From: Candidatus Eiseniibacteriota bacterium
GTDB lineage: Bacteria > Orphanbacterota > Orphanbacteria > Orphanbacterales > Orphanbacteraceae
Length of the DNA: 64,000 bases
Direction: 5' to 3'
NCBI GenBank assembly: GCA_029262235.1
Contig: JAJCZU010000004.1
Location: 682,001 to 746,000 of the forward strand
Below, piece by piece: positions 1-8,474 of the stretch. The first letter of the stretch is position 1; each line of letters opens with the position of its first letter. The notes beneath the pieces are model-generated. The model was not told the DNA's origin and did not search any database. It saw only the letters and a list, made by a program, of their open reading frames with translations. A program made the position numbers and the translations under genes.

Positions 1-744
1 GTTCGAACGGTATTCGCCGGAAGCACCCGCACCACCGGCCGCGCCGGATACGTTCCCGGAACCGCCGCCGGACGAACTCGATGACCCGCCCCCGAGCACA
101 TCACCGACCGATTCGATCGAAACCTGCGAACCGGCGAGCGCCGATGTCGTGCCCGCGAGGTCGACGCCTTCGGGACGACCGGCCGGCACGGCGCCGCTTT
201 CGTTTCCTGATCGGGCGCCGCGCACCTGGCGGCGGCGCGTGGCACGCTCCGGTATTTCGTTTCCGCCGGACTTCGACGCCTGCAGTGAGCTCGAGAGATC
301 CGCAAGCACGGCGTCGAGCGACCCCGTAACGTCCGCGAGCTTCCCGGCGACTTCTTCCTTCGCTTTCGCGCGCCCGAGCTGTCCTTTGGTCGGCGCCACC
401 TGGTTCTCGTCGCGCAGCTTGCGCGCGCCCGGCTCTTTCAGTGCGGGATCCGGCGTCTCCGGTTTCGTCTCCGGCACGATCGCCTCTTCCTGCGGCGTGA
501 TCGCCTGCGCCACAGGCACGGGCTTCGCGAGAACAACCGGCTTCGGCTTCTCGAGAATCAGCTTCGCGAAGCGCTCCGGAATGTTCTCGACGTCCGAAAC
601 CGCGGTTTCGCGCGCGGGCGTCACGAGCAGCGCGATCAGGAGCAGAAGCCCCGCGATCGTGGCGATCGTGAGCGTGCGTTTATAGAGCGGATCGACCCCC
701 GCCATGATGGGCTGACGATAAAGCTGTGGAATTGCGTGCGCCAT
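1..744 (-). CDS. TonB / GltJ (AgmX)-like envelope energy-transducer protein, partial (C-terminus off the left edge)
   Basis: This gene is missing from the ORF track because it runs off the window. Reading from ATG at 744 the frame stays open to base 1 (248 codons, no stop). The protein has a cytoplasmic N-terminus (MAHAIPQLYRQP), one membrane span at about residues 25-43 (TIATIAGLLLLIALLV), a Pro/Lys-rich stretch (EKPKPVVLAKPVPVAQ), a charged linker and a Gly/Ser-rich segment. This is the layout of TonB and of AgmX/GltJ-type proteins, whose C-terminal domain reaches the outer membrane. A GAGGA Shine-Dalgarno overlaps the stop of the upstream tolR-like gene. It is the last visible gene of a TolQ-TolR-TolR set, so a role in passing proton-motive force to outer-membrane partners is inferred. 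The family-defining C-terminal domain is not visible. Confidence 0.75.
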   Translation of the reverse strand, partial: MAHAIPQLYRQPIMAGVDPLYKRTLTIATIAGLLLLIALLVTPARETAVSDVENIPERFAKLILEKPKPVVLAKPVPVAQAITPQEEAIVPETKPETPDPALKEPGARKLRDENQVAPTKGQLGRAKAKEEVAGKLADVTGSLDAVLADLSSSLQASKSGGNEIPERATRRRQVRGARSGNESGAVPAGRPEGVDLAGTTSALAGSQVSIESVGDVLGGGSSSSSGGGSGNVSGAAGGAGASGEYRSN

Positions 745-754
745 GTCTGGTTCC

Positions 755-1243
755 TCAGGAGTTCTGAATGACAGCGAGCGAAATGTTGCCGTACCCGCTC
801 TGCTGACAGGTGAACATCACTTTCTGCAGGACTTCGAACGGGATCTCGCGATCCCCCTGAATCGTAACCTGCCCGAGTTCGTCGACCGTTTCGCCCTTCG
901 CCGCGGCGATATGCTCGCGCTTCTGCCAGGCGGCGTCGAGGCGCGCGGCGAGCGCCTCGATCAGCATACGGTCGCTCTGCATGAGCTGCGCGACCTGCGC
1001 GACCGGTTCGCCCCCGATCGTGAGATCGTTCTCGCTGATCGCCACGACGAGCGAAGACTCCGTGTTCTCCGTGCTTGTCGACTTCGGAAGCTCCACCCCG
1101 GGAGCCGGCGTCATGTTTTCGCCGTCCGCCACGAAGCTCTTCAGGAGAAACAGAAGGAGCACCGTGAGAATGTCCATCATCGATGTAATGCGGAGCTTCC
1201 CGGTCGGCTTCGCTCCGCGCTGCTTTCGTCTTCTTCTGCGCAT
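755..1243 (-). CDS. ExbD/TolR-family biopolymer transport protein
   Basis: A 162-aa protein with a short basic cytoplasmic N-terminus (MRRRRRKQRG), one membrane helix at about 20-38 containing ITSMMDILTVLLLFLL, and a periplasmic domain. The Asp in MMDIL sits where ExbD/TolR/AglS proteins carry the proton-conducting Asp. The periplasmic part includes VTIQGDREIPFEVLQKVM, the typical ExbD/TolR folding domain. It lies 14 bp after a second ExbD-like gene and directly before the TonB-like gene, so it is probably one of two stator-like partners of the TolQ homologue upstream. It could act in transport, envelope constriction or Agl-type motility; the sequence does not decide. Confidence 0.88.
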   Translation of the reverse strand: MRRRRRKQRGAKPTGKLRITSMMDILTVLLLFLLKSFVADGENMTPAPGVELPKSTSTENTESSLVVAISENDLTIGGEPVAQVAQLMQSDRMLIEALAARLDAAWQKREHIAAAKGETVDELGQVTIQGDREIPFEVLQKVMFTCQQSGYGNISLAVIQNS

Positions 1244-1257
1244 TCTCTTCTTCCGTT

Positions 1258-1770
1258 CTAGTTGCCCGCTCCGAGAAGCGAGATCTGGGGCATGCCGGCG
1301 TCGCGTACCGCGTCCATCACGCCCACGATGTCGTCGTAACGCGTCTGCTTGCGCGCGATGACCATGGCCTCTTCGTTTTCAGGATGCGCCGCCGCGATTC
1401 CCGCCAGCAGTTCCTGCAGCCTGGTCTCGGCGCTCGGCGCGCCGTCCTCCGCTGCCGGCACGACGCCACCCGCATCGGCCTTTGCCGTCTCGCGCGCGAT
1501 CACGGCCGTCTCGATCCCGCGCCCTTCGACAACGAACGCGTCGTCGCGAATCGTGACTGCGAGAAGAAGCGACTCCTTCGCGCCGGAGTTGTCCTGGGCA
1601 TCTTCCGCCGCCACTTCGGGGGGCAGGTTCATGCGTATGACGGAGATCTCCAGAAACACCGCCGACAGCAGCAGCATCGGGATCAGAACCACGAAGAGGT
1701 TCATGAGCGGCAGAATCTCGAGATCCGACTCGATCGCGTTTCCGAGGCCCATCCGTTTTTTGAACGCCAT
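1258..1770 (-). CDS. ExbD/TolR-family biopolymer transport protein (second copy)
   Basis: A 170-aa ExbD/TolR-type protein: cytoplasmic N-terminus MAFKKRMGLGN, a membrane helix at about 19-42 (LPLMNLFVVLIPMLLLSAVF) and a periplasmic domain ending IVGVMDAVRDAGMPQISLLG, a good match to the ExbD C-terminal pattern. The position usually held by Asp in the helix reads Asn here (PLMNLF). This suggests the two copies are not equivalent and that the downstream copy carries the proton-path Asp. A GGGAG ribosome site precedes the ATG. The gene starts 17 bp after the TolQ/ExbB homologue ends. Paired tolR genes behind one tolQ are the arrangement of aglR-aglQ-aglS in Myxococcus. Confidence 0.87.
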   Translation of the reverse strand: MAFKKRMGLGNAIESDLEILPLMNLFVVLIPMLLLSAVFLEISVIRMNLPPEVAAEDAQDNSGAKESLLLAVTIRDDAFVVEGRGIETAVIARETAKADAGGVVPAAEDGAPSAETRLQELLAGIAAAHPENEEAMVIARKQTRYDDIVGVMDAVRDAGMPQISLLGAGN

Positions 1771-1787
1771 CTGTTCGTCTCCCGCGC

Positions 1788-2528
1788 TTAGCGAAGCACG
1801 ACGCGGGAGTTTTCACTCTGCGCGCGCGCGGCCTGCGGTTCATGAGCAGGCGCCTGCGCCCGGCCGGACGTGTGGCTCGCAGCCTGGCCGGCGGACTCGC
1901 CGCCCGCAGTGTTCGCGAGAACCTGAATCAGGCGGTGGCTCATTTCATCGGCCTGTTCCACAATGCGCTCGACCTTGGCCACATAGAATGCATGCAGCAG
2001 CAGCGTCGGCACCGCGACGATGAGGCCGAATGCGGTCGTGTTGAGCGCCTGCGAGATCCCGGCCGCGAGAAACGCCGAACGCTGCGACGGATCGGCCGCG
2101 CCGACTGCCGCGAACGCGGTCGTGAGCCCGAAGATCGTCCCGAGCAGCCCGAGCAGCGTGGCCACGTTCGCGAGCATCGAAAGATGCGGCAGGCGTCGCG
2201 TGAGCGGAGGGAGCGCCACGGCGGCTTCCCCTTCGGCCGCGTCGAGCATCGCGTTCCGGTCGTTCGGCGCCGTCAGAATCGCGAGCGCGATCTGACTCAC
2301 GGGCGCGTTCACTTTCTCGCAGATGGCGGCCGCTGCCGGCGCGTTCCCCTGCTTCACATTGAAGATCACGTCTTCCCGCAGCTTCTTCGCGTTCAGAAGC
2401 GAAGCCCGCCCGATGACCCAGAGGCGCTCGAGCGCAATCGCCGTGATGACGACGCCGATACCGAGAATGACGAACATGAAGGGGCCGCCCCCTTGAAAGA
2501 ACGTCGCAAACATCGCAAAAACGTCCAT
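1788..2528 (-). CDS. MotA/TolQ/ExbB proton channel family protein
   Basis: A 246-aa inner-membrane protein with three hydrophobic segments: residues about 15-35 (GGPFMFVILGIGVVITAIAL), about 125-150 (LSMLANVATLLGLLGTIFGL) and about 165-195 (ISQALNTTAFGLIVAVPTLLLHAFY). The pattern NVATLLGLLGTIFGLTTAF followed by AL.TTAFGL.VAVP is the signature of TolQ/ExbB/AglR proton channels. It would form the pentameric channel around the ExbD/TolR dimer encoded just downstream. A strong AGGAGG lies inside the end of the previous gene, whose stop is 2 bp before this ATG, so translation is probably coupled. Confidence 0.92.
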   Translation of the reverse strand: MDVFAMFATFFQGGGPFMFVILGIGVVITAIALERLWVIGRASLLNAKKLREDVIFNVKQGNAPAAAAICEKVNAPVSQIALAILTAPNDRNAMLDAAEGEAAVALPPLTRRLPHLSMLANVATLLGLLGTIFGLTTAFAAVGAADPSQRSAFLAAGISQALNTTAFGLIVAVPTLLLHAFYVAKVERIVEQADEMSHRLIQVLANTAGGESAGQAASHTSGRAQAPAHEPQAARAQSENSRVVLR

Positions 2529-2530
2529 GA

Positions 2531-2845
2531 TCAGTATTCCTCCTGCTGATCCAGCCCCTTCGGGACGGTGATGATTCTCATCGGAAAGATCGGCCGCGCA
2601 AGCCAGAAGTCGAGGCCGGTCAAATATCTTTTGTGCACTTCATCGGGGTAGCGCGGCTGTACGCGCGACGAGATGAAAAGCACCTGCGGAAGGGGAATTT
2701 CCCCTTCGATGTTGATTTCGTCGAGCGTGCCGAGATCCTTGTCCGCTCCCGTGCCCGCCTGCGCCCCCGCCTCCGTGTTCGCGTCGGCGGTTGCGGCGAA
2801 AAGCAGGAAGAGGAACGCGGCGATTCCGGTCGTCAGGCGCTTCAT
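2531..2845 (-). CDS. Small secreted protein of unknown function, between TPR and TolQ genes
   Basis: The ORF-track version is too long. The ATG at 2845 overlaps the upstream stop (ATGA) and begins a clean signal peptide, MKRLTTGIAAFLFLLFAATADA, giving 104 aa. The mature part is acidic at first, then has LDEINIEGEIPLPQVLFISSRVQPRYPDEVHKRYL and ends KGLDQQEEY. The short 'INIEGEI..P.V.FI..R' motif looks like a strand exchanged with a partner protein, but I recognise no family. Conserved position between a TPR lipoprotein and tolQ suggests a periplasmic accessory of the motor complex. Function unknown. Confidence 0.75.
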   Translation of the reverse strand: MKRLTTGIAAFLFLLFAATADANTEAGAQAGTGADKDLGTLDEINIEGEIPLPQVLFISSRVQPRYPDEVHKRYLTGLDFWLARPIFPMRIITVPKGLDQQEEY

Positions 2846-3678
2846 CGTTCGTCTCCGTTCGTCATGAAGGACGCGATCCCGTCGGGGTCCTGTCCGTGTC
2901 CGCGTTCTTCGTACTTCTCGAACCACTCCGCGCCCGCCTCGTCGTCGAAGTAGTAGTACTTCGACACGATCGCGAGGTTGTAGTAGGGGGCGGGGAGCGA
3001 GGGGTCGAGCGCGATCGCCTGCGCGAACGACTCTTCCGCCGCTTTCGGGTCGCCCTGATAGAGAAGCGCGATTCCATAGTTGTTGTGATTCGCGGCGCTC
3101 TCCGCGTCGGCAATGAGCGCGTTCTCGGCCGTTCGTCGTGCGCCGCTCAGATCGTCGCTCCGCAGATGCAGATAGGCGAGCGAAGAGCCCTGGTCCACCC
3201 AGTGCGCGCCCGGCACCGCGAGACGTTCGCGGAGCGCGTCGGCTTCGTCATAGCGTGCGGCGGCATCGTAGTGAAGCGCGAGCGCGGTCAAGATCGCCGG
3301 GGACGCCGTGAAGTTTTCGGCGCACGGTGCGAGCACCGCGATCGCTTCGCCATGCTCCCCTCGATCGAAGGCGAGCTTTCCGAAGAGAGCCGCCGCCGGT
3401 TCGTAGACCGGATCGCGTTCGAGCGAGGCCCGGAGTGAAGCCTGCGCCGCTTCGACATCGCCCGCTTCTTGCTGAAGGGCCGCCGCCGCAAAGAACCAGT
3501 ACGGTTCGTTCGGATCGTGCGTCGCCTTCTCGAGCAGCGATTCGATCTGCACGCTCGCGCTGCCGGACGCGCCGGAGTCGAGCACGGGATCTTCGATCGC
3601 CGGACCGCTGCCGCCACAGCCCGAGAGCACGAGCGTCGCGATCGCGATCGGCAGAATGCCGTTGCGGTATCCGTTCAT
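2842..3678 (-). CDS. TPR-repeat lipoprotein
   Basis: A 278-aa lipoprotein. Signal peptide MNGYRNGILPIAIATLVLSGC with lipobox LSGC; the Gly after the Cys does not signal inner-membrane retention in the classic Lol rule. The rest is tetratricopeptide repeats, e.g. EPYWFFAAAALQQEAGDVEAAQASL, NHNNYGIALLYQGDPKAAEESFAQAIALDP and LPAPYYNLAIVSKYYY. The start overlaps the stop of the giant TPR gene (TAATG) and GGAG lies 8 bp upstream, so it is translationally coupled. Its stop overlaps the next start (ATGA). By position and domain content it resembles GltE/AglT of the Myxococcus gliding complex; that correspondence is inference. Confidence 0.88.
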   Translation of the reverse strand: MNGYRNGILPIAIATLVLSGCGGSGPAIEDPVLDSGASGSASVQIESLLEKATHDPNEPYWFFAAAALQQEAGDVEAAQASLRASLERDPVYEPAAALFGKLAFDRGEHGEAIAVLAPCAENFTASPAILTALALHYDAAARYDEADALRERLAVPGAHWVDQGSSLAYLHLRSDDLSGARRTAENALIADAESAANHNNYGIALLYQGDPKAAEESFAQAIALDPSLPAPYYNLAIVSKYYYFDDEAGAEWFEKYEERGHGQDPDGIASFMTNGDER

Positions 3679-6600
3679 TATTGATTCTCCATGAGAAGCT
3701 CTTCGTCAATCGGGGCACCGGTGTCGCTCTTTTCGTCCTCTGTGGCGACGATGACGGGTTCGGGGGGCGCTTCTGCCGCCACGACCGGGAACGAGAACGC
3801 CGGCATGTGCAGGAATCGTTTCGCGACGCGCGGCCAGAGAAGCTCCTGCGTCCTGGCGATCCAGTTCTCGTCGTCCTCGTCGACATTGCGCGACCGGCGG
3901 AGCAGTTCGCCCCACGCCTCTTCGCCGCGGTCGTAGAATTCCCACGCCTGTTCTTCGAGCACGTCCTGATACGCGAGCAGGTCGTCGCCCGTAATTCCCG
4001 ACGGCAGTTCGCTCGCCACGAGACTTTCGCCGAAGTGGACGAGCGCTTCGCCGATCCGATGCGCGGCCGCGCGGTTCCACGGCGTGGTTTCACCCGCGAC
4101 GCAGCGGCCATAGACCTGCAGCACTTCTTCGAGCGCTGCTTTCTTGCTTTCGATCGATGTCTGAATCGGCTGCGTCAGTCGCAGTGTGCGATAGCGCGCG
4201 TACGTCTCTTCGCCTGCGAGGAAATCACCGCGCGCCAGAATCGAGCGATCCGCGAGAGCCGGATGCTCGGCGGCGATGGCGCGATACAGCGCGAAGGCCG
4301 TGGACGGATCGCTCGCAAGATCGGAGTACGGCCGCCCCGCGGCCACGGTTTCGAGATCGCGGTTCGCGCGTTTGCCCAGAATCGTGAACGCGGCCAGCGT
4401 GTCTTCGGGGAAACGCTCGAGATACTGCGTGTAGATCGTTTCGGCCGTAAACGAGTCGCCCGACGCGAGCAGAAGGTCGGCCGCCTTCATGAGGGCCGGC
4501 CCGGCATCGCTGTCGTCCGGGAAGCGCGCGGAAAATCGTTCGAACGCCCGTGCGGCGGAGGCGCTGTTTCCGCTCTCCTCCCACGACTCGGCGATCTGCA
4601 GATGCGCGTCCTTCACCCATTCGCTCTCGGGGTCGCGTTCGATCAGCATGTTCCAGGAGCGGACGGCGTCGTCGACGCTTTTCCCCGCCCGATACGCGCT
4701 CCCCGCGCGGTAAAGGGCGGCGCCGGCATGTTCGTAATCGGGATAGCGAAGCGCCAGGTTTTCGTACTGGCGCGCGGCTTCGAGTGCGCGCGATGAGTCG
4801 GCCGCGGTCTGTTCGGCGTTCCGGTGAAGCGAAACGGGAACCGCGCTGCGAAGCGCCGTTGCCAGAGAATCGCGCCCGAGGCCGGTCGCCACGCGCGCCG
4901 CCTCTTCGTACGCAGTGGCCGCCCGCTCGAACTGTTCGTCGTCAAACAGGATCTGGGCCCGGAGCTGTGCCGCCGTGGCGGCTCGTTCGTCACGCGGGCA
5001 CCGGAACGCGAAGCGCGCGAGGCTCGTGTCGGCGAGATCGTTCCATCCGTGCAGGTAGGCGACGCTCGCCTTGCGCCACAGGAGATCCGCCAGCCGGCTC
5101 TCGTCCGTGACGGCGCTCTCGTGGCCGTCGATGGCGCCCATGAGCTTCTGCGCGAGCGAGTCGGGGCCGGTTTCGCCTTCGCCCTTCGCCGCTTCGTACC
5201 AGCGGTCGTGCGTCGCCACGATCTGGTACGCCGCGTCCTCCCGCACGTTCAACGAGTCGGACTCTGTCGCCATCCCGTAGTGCTCGATCGCGGCCGGATA
5301 CTGCGCGAGCTCCGCGGCCGCTTCCCCCGCGTAGTAGTGCACCGTGGCGATGCCATCACGCGACTTCGTGATTCCATCACGCGACTTCGTGATGCCATCA
5401 CGCGACTTCGTGATTCCATCACGCGACTTCGTGATTCCATCGCGATTCTCCCAGAGGCCGAGCAGTGTTTCGTAACGCGCGTACGCGGCTTCCCAGTCGC
5501 TCGCTTCGCCGGACTCGCGCGCTGTCAGATGTGCGGCGACCGCGAGCTTGCGATAGCTTTCGAACGCGAACGCATCGCCGATCGCGCGGAGCGAGTCAAC
5601 ATCGTTGGCTTCGTGCCATGCGGTGCCTGGCAGAAAGCGCGGCGCGAACTCTTCGCGCGCGGCAAGCGCCAGGTCATTCCGGTTCGCCTGTTCGTACGTG
5701 TCGATCAGGCGCTTCGCCGTCTGGATCGCTTCACCGTCCGTTTCGTAGCGCGTGAGCCAGAGCCGGTCCGCCTGCCCGGACTCGTCATACAGGCTGAAGC
5801 GGCGATAAAGGCGCGCGAGACCGCGCAGGATGCCGCGCTCGTATCCGCGTTCGTCGTTCAAGTCGAACAGCGCTTCGAATGTGGCCGCGCCGCCGCCGCG
5901 GGCGAGCGAATGAATCAGGTACTCTTCGGATTCCGTGCGAAGGTCGGCCGCCAGCGAATCGCCGAGCGACTGCGAATGGTCGAGCAGCCTGCGAAACGAG
6001 CGTGCCGCTTCGTCATACTCTTCAAAGCTGAAGTAAGACCATCCGATCTTGTAGAGCGCGATCGCCGCCAGCTCGGGATCCGGGCCGCCGGCCGCCTCTT
6101 CGAAGTGCGGAATGGCCTCGCGATGGTGCTTCGCGAGGAAGCGGTCGTCGCCGATGCGCAGATGCGATTCCTGATAGTACGGCGACTCGGGATACTCGCG
6201 CACGAGACGGGCGAGCGACTCGACGCCGCTCGCGTCGCTCTGCTCGAGGCGAATCATGCCGATATGAAACAGCACCGCGTCGAGGTGCGGGAAGTCGTGA
6301 TCTTCCGCCAGGATCGACTCATAGAGCGCAAGCGCCGGGGCGTAATCGATGAACGGCGTGGCGCCGCCGGTCCCTTCGAGAAAGGCCGCCATTGTTTTCT
6401 GGAACTGTTCCTTGTCGCGCGTCAGGTATTGATCGGCCAGACGAAACCGAGCGTTGGCGCGGGTCGCTTCGTTCGCGTAGACGTTCAGGAAACGCGTGAA
6501 GCGATCGATCGCTTCGTCGCGAAGCGGCGCCAGTTCCTGCGCGTGCGCCCACTCGTCCGTGGCGATCGCGAGCATGTACGCGATCCCTTCGCCGCTCGCG

Positions 6601-8471
6601 TGATGGTTCGTGGCGGCCGTTTCGAGCGCCGCGCTCACGATCGCGCGCCCGGCAGCACGCCTGGCAGCGGTCAGCTCTTCCTGCCGGCCGAGAAGGCGTT
6701 TCTGCTCGTCTTCCCAGGCGATGATGCGGCGCTCCGCCTCGTTCTCGGCAAGCGCGGAATCGATGATGGCCGCAATACGGTCCGCCCAGATCTCCTGACG
6801 ATCCGTTTCCTTCGCGAGCGCTTCGACGCCGTTCGTCAGATTGGGAATCCATCGTTCCCGAAGCGAGCGGTCGAGAACCGGAGGCATCTTTTCGCCGTGC
6901 CGCGCCGACCATGCGCCGAGTGCGGACGCGAGCGAATCCTCGTGCGCGAGAAGCTGTTCGGGCGTCGGGACGCCTTCGGGAAACTTTCGTTCCCTGCTGC
7001 GATTCGGTCCGTCGACGTAGAACGCATGAAGCGCGCCGCCGATGGTCGCGTTCCGCTCCGCGCGGGCGATGACAGACGCCGTTTTCCGCGCGATCCGGGC
7101 CTTCGTTCGTTCGGTCAGCGTTTCGAGTTCGATCACGGCGGCCGTCACGCTGGCGACGAGGCGATCGATCCAGGCGCCGTTTTCGATGACGCCGTTTCGT
7201 TCGTTCGCGATCGCGCGGCGGCCCTCTTCGAGGTAGGCGCGCAGCCGTGCGGCGTGCTCCCGTTCCATGCGAATCTTCGCGCTCAGCGCGATCCGCTCGC
7301 CCTCGTTTTCGAAACTCTCTTTGTCGATCGCGTCGATTTCGTTCCAGGCCGTGTGGTCCGGCAGCGCATGAAGCGAAGCGAGGTCGCGATCGATTCGAAT
7401 CGGGAAAGACAGAAGATCGTCGGCGTGCGGAACGAACACTTCGTTCTTCCGAAGGTCCGCACCGCGATCGGCACGTTCCGCGTGACGCGCGTCGAGGGCG
7501 TCGGCGTTCAGAGTCAGGGCGTTTCCGGAGCGGAGTCCCGTTTCCCATGAGGTCCAGAGAGAGTCGGCGCCCGCGGAGGGCAGCTTCGACAGGCGCTCCA
7601 GCTCGTACCCTTCGCGCTTCCATGCGTCTTCGGCGGGGGAGAGAACGCGGTAGGCGTCTTCCCACTTCTGTTCGCCGAGCAGGAGGGACGTGAGTTGCAG
7701 CGCCGCCGCCGGATTGCTTCCGATGAACGCGGACTTCGCGATTTCCTCGCGCGCCTCTTCGGACTTGCCGGCAGCGAGCAGGTGCAGCGCAAACACGTAG
7801 GCGGCGTCGGCCGCGACAGGAACATCGTAGGGAATGCGCGCCCGATACGGAGCCGGGTCCGCGCCGTCCCGCACGGCGAGCGTCATCAAATGAAAGTTGG
7901 CGCGCGCGATGAGATCGGCCTCGAACGGCGTCTCCGCTTTGCGCTTCGCGAGTTTCTCGAGCTGGCCGTGCACGTCCTCGCCTCGCTCCAAGCCGAGAAC
8001 GATGCGCGCATAGAGCGCAAAGGGCGTGTCGGTCCCGCCGATCGACTCGAGATCCGCGGCCCCGTAGGCCGGAAGCGGCATGCCCGTTCGATCGGCAAGG
8101 TCGAAGAGCCTGATCCAGAGCGCGGCTTCGTCGTTCTGATCGTGTGACGCCGCCCAGGCGACCATTTCACTCCACGCTTCCGTGCGATGAAGCCGGCGGG
8201 CGAGATGAGCGCGAAGAACCAGCGCGCGCGCGTCCCGTTCGCCGAGTTCCTTACCTGCGGCCGGCAGCGGTGTGTTGGTGAGTTCACGCCAGGCGCCGGC
8301 ATGGTCGCCGCGCGACCAGAGATCGATCGCGCGCCGCAGGTGGTGCTCGTTCCAGTCGTACTCGTGCGCCGCTCCCGCCACGCCCGCCGTTTCCGCCATC
8401 GCAGGCGGGAGGCCGGTCGTGCCGAGCAGCGCAAGCGCGAGAACGCATATAGGAAGAAGGCGAAAGTGCAT
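3678..8471 (-). CDS. Giant secreted TPR-repeat protein (1597 aa)
   Basis: Signal peptide at residues 1-26 (MHFRLLPICVLALALLG...AMA), then about 1570 residues of alpha-helical repeats. Clear TPR units include PHFEEAAGGPDPELAAIALYKIGWSYF, AARQYENLALRYPDYEHAGAALYRAGSAY and AARAFERFSARFPDDSDAGPALMKAADLL, the YbgF/BamD-like periplasmic TPR style. A middle section (about 400-640) is rich in Glu/Arg/Ala and probably coiled coil. Around residues 1014-1042 sits a perfect heptapeptide repeat (RDGITKS) from a 21-bp DNA repeat. A protein of this size in the periplasm would be a scaffold bridging inner-membrane motor and outer-membrane barrels, as GltD/GltI-type proteins do in Myxococcus. It starts 3 bp after the coiled-coil gene and ends overlapping the TPR lipoprotein. 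The long plus-strand ORFs inside it are shadows. Confidence 0.9.
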   Translation of the reverse strand: MHFRLLPICVLALALLGTTGLPPAMAETAGVAGAAHEYDWNEHHLRRAIDLWSRGDHAGAWRELTNTPLPAAGKELGERDARALVLRAHLARRLHRTEAWSEMVAWAASHDQNDEAALWIRLFDLADRTGMPLPAYGAADLESIGGTDTPFALYARIVLGLERGEDVHGQLEKLAKRKAETPFEADLIARANFHLMTLAVRDGADPAPYRARIPYDVPVAADAAYVFALHLLAAGKSEEAREEIAKSAFIGSNPAAALQLTSLLLGEQKWEDAYRVLSPAEDAWKREGYELERLSKLPSAGADSLWTSWETGLRSGNALTLNADALDARHAERADRGADLRKNEVFVPHADDLLSFPIRIDRDLASLHALPDHTAWNEIDAIDKESFENEGERIALSAKIRMEREHAARLRAYLEEGRRAIANERNGVIENGAWIDRLVASVTAAVIELETLTERTKARIARKTASVIARAERNATIGGALHAFYVDGPNRSRERKFPEGVPTPEQLLAHEDSLASALGAWSARHGEKMPPVLDRSLRERWIPNLTNGVEALAKETDRQEIWADRIAAIIDSALAENEAERRIIAWEDEQKRLLGRQEELTAARRAAGRAIVSAALETAATNHHASGEGIAYMLAIATDEWAHAQELAPLRDEAIDRFTRFLNVYANEATRANARFRLADQYLTRDKEQFQKTMAAFLEGTGGATPFIDYAPALALYESILAEDHDFPHLDAVLFHIGMIRLEQSDASGVESLARLVREYPESPYYQESHLRIGDDRFLAKHHREAIPHFEEAAGGPDPELAAIALYKIGWSYFSFEEYDEAARSFRRLLDHSQSLGDSLAADLRTESEEYLIHSLARGGGAATFEALFDLNDERGYERGILRGLARLYRRFSLYDESGQADRLWLTRYETDGEAIQTAKRLIDTYEQANRNDLALAAREEFAPRFLPGTAWHEANDVDSLRAIGDAFAFESYRKLAVAAHLTARESGEASDWEAAYARYETLLGLWENRDGITKSRDGITKSRDGITKSRDGITKSRDGIATVHYYAGEAAAELAQYPAAIEHYGMATESDSLNVREDAAYQIVATHDRWYEAAKGEGETGPDSLAQKLMGAIDGHESAVTDESRLADLLWRKASVAYLHGWNDLADTSLARFAFRCPRDERAATAAQLRAQILFDDEQFERAATAYEEAARVATGLGRDSLATALRSAVPVSLHRNAEQTAADSSRALEAARQYENLALRYPDYEHAGAALYRAGSAYRAGKSVDDAVRSWNMLIERDPESEWVKDAHLQIAESWEESGNSASAARAFERFSARFPDDSDAGPALMKAADLLLASGDSFTAETIYTQYLERFPEDTLAAFTILGKRANRDLETVAAGRPYSDLASDPSTAFALYRAIAAEHPALADRSILARGDFLAGEETYARYRTLRLTQPIQTSIESKKAALEEVLQVYGRCVAGETTPWNRAAAHRIGEALVHFGESLVASELPSGITGDDLLAYQDVLEEQAWEFYDRGEEAWGELLRRSRNVDEDDENWIARTQELLWPRVAKRFLHMPAFSFPVVAAEAPPEPVIVATEDEKSDTGAPIDEELLMENQ
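5349..5432. repeat. 21-bp tandem repeat (4 units, A-B-A-B) with internal hairpin, inside the TPR gene
   Basis: Four exact-length 21-bp units alternate between two variants that differ at one base (GATGCC... / GATTCC...), then a degenerate fifth begins. Each contains ATCACG-CGACTT-CGTGAT, a perfect 6-bp inverted repeat around a 6-nt loop. The array stays in frame and encodes RDGITKS repeated four times plus RDGI. The A-B-A-B order suggests duplication of a 42-bp block. Confidence 0.95.
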
Positions 8472-8474
8472 CGG

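Noticed and set aside
5349-5432. CRISPR array
   Set aside because: The 21-bp units are directly adjacent without spacers and lie inside a coding frame.
4824-7550. 908-aa plus-strand ORF
   Set aside because: Fully antisense to the giant TPR gene, Arg/Val-rich with no domain; the minus-strand frame has a signal peptide and TPRs. Long shadow frames arise from the strong codon bias.
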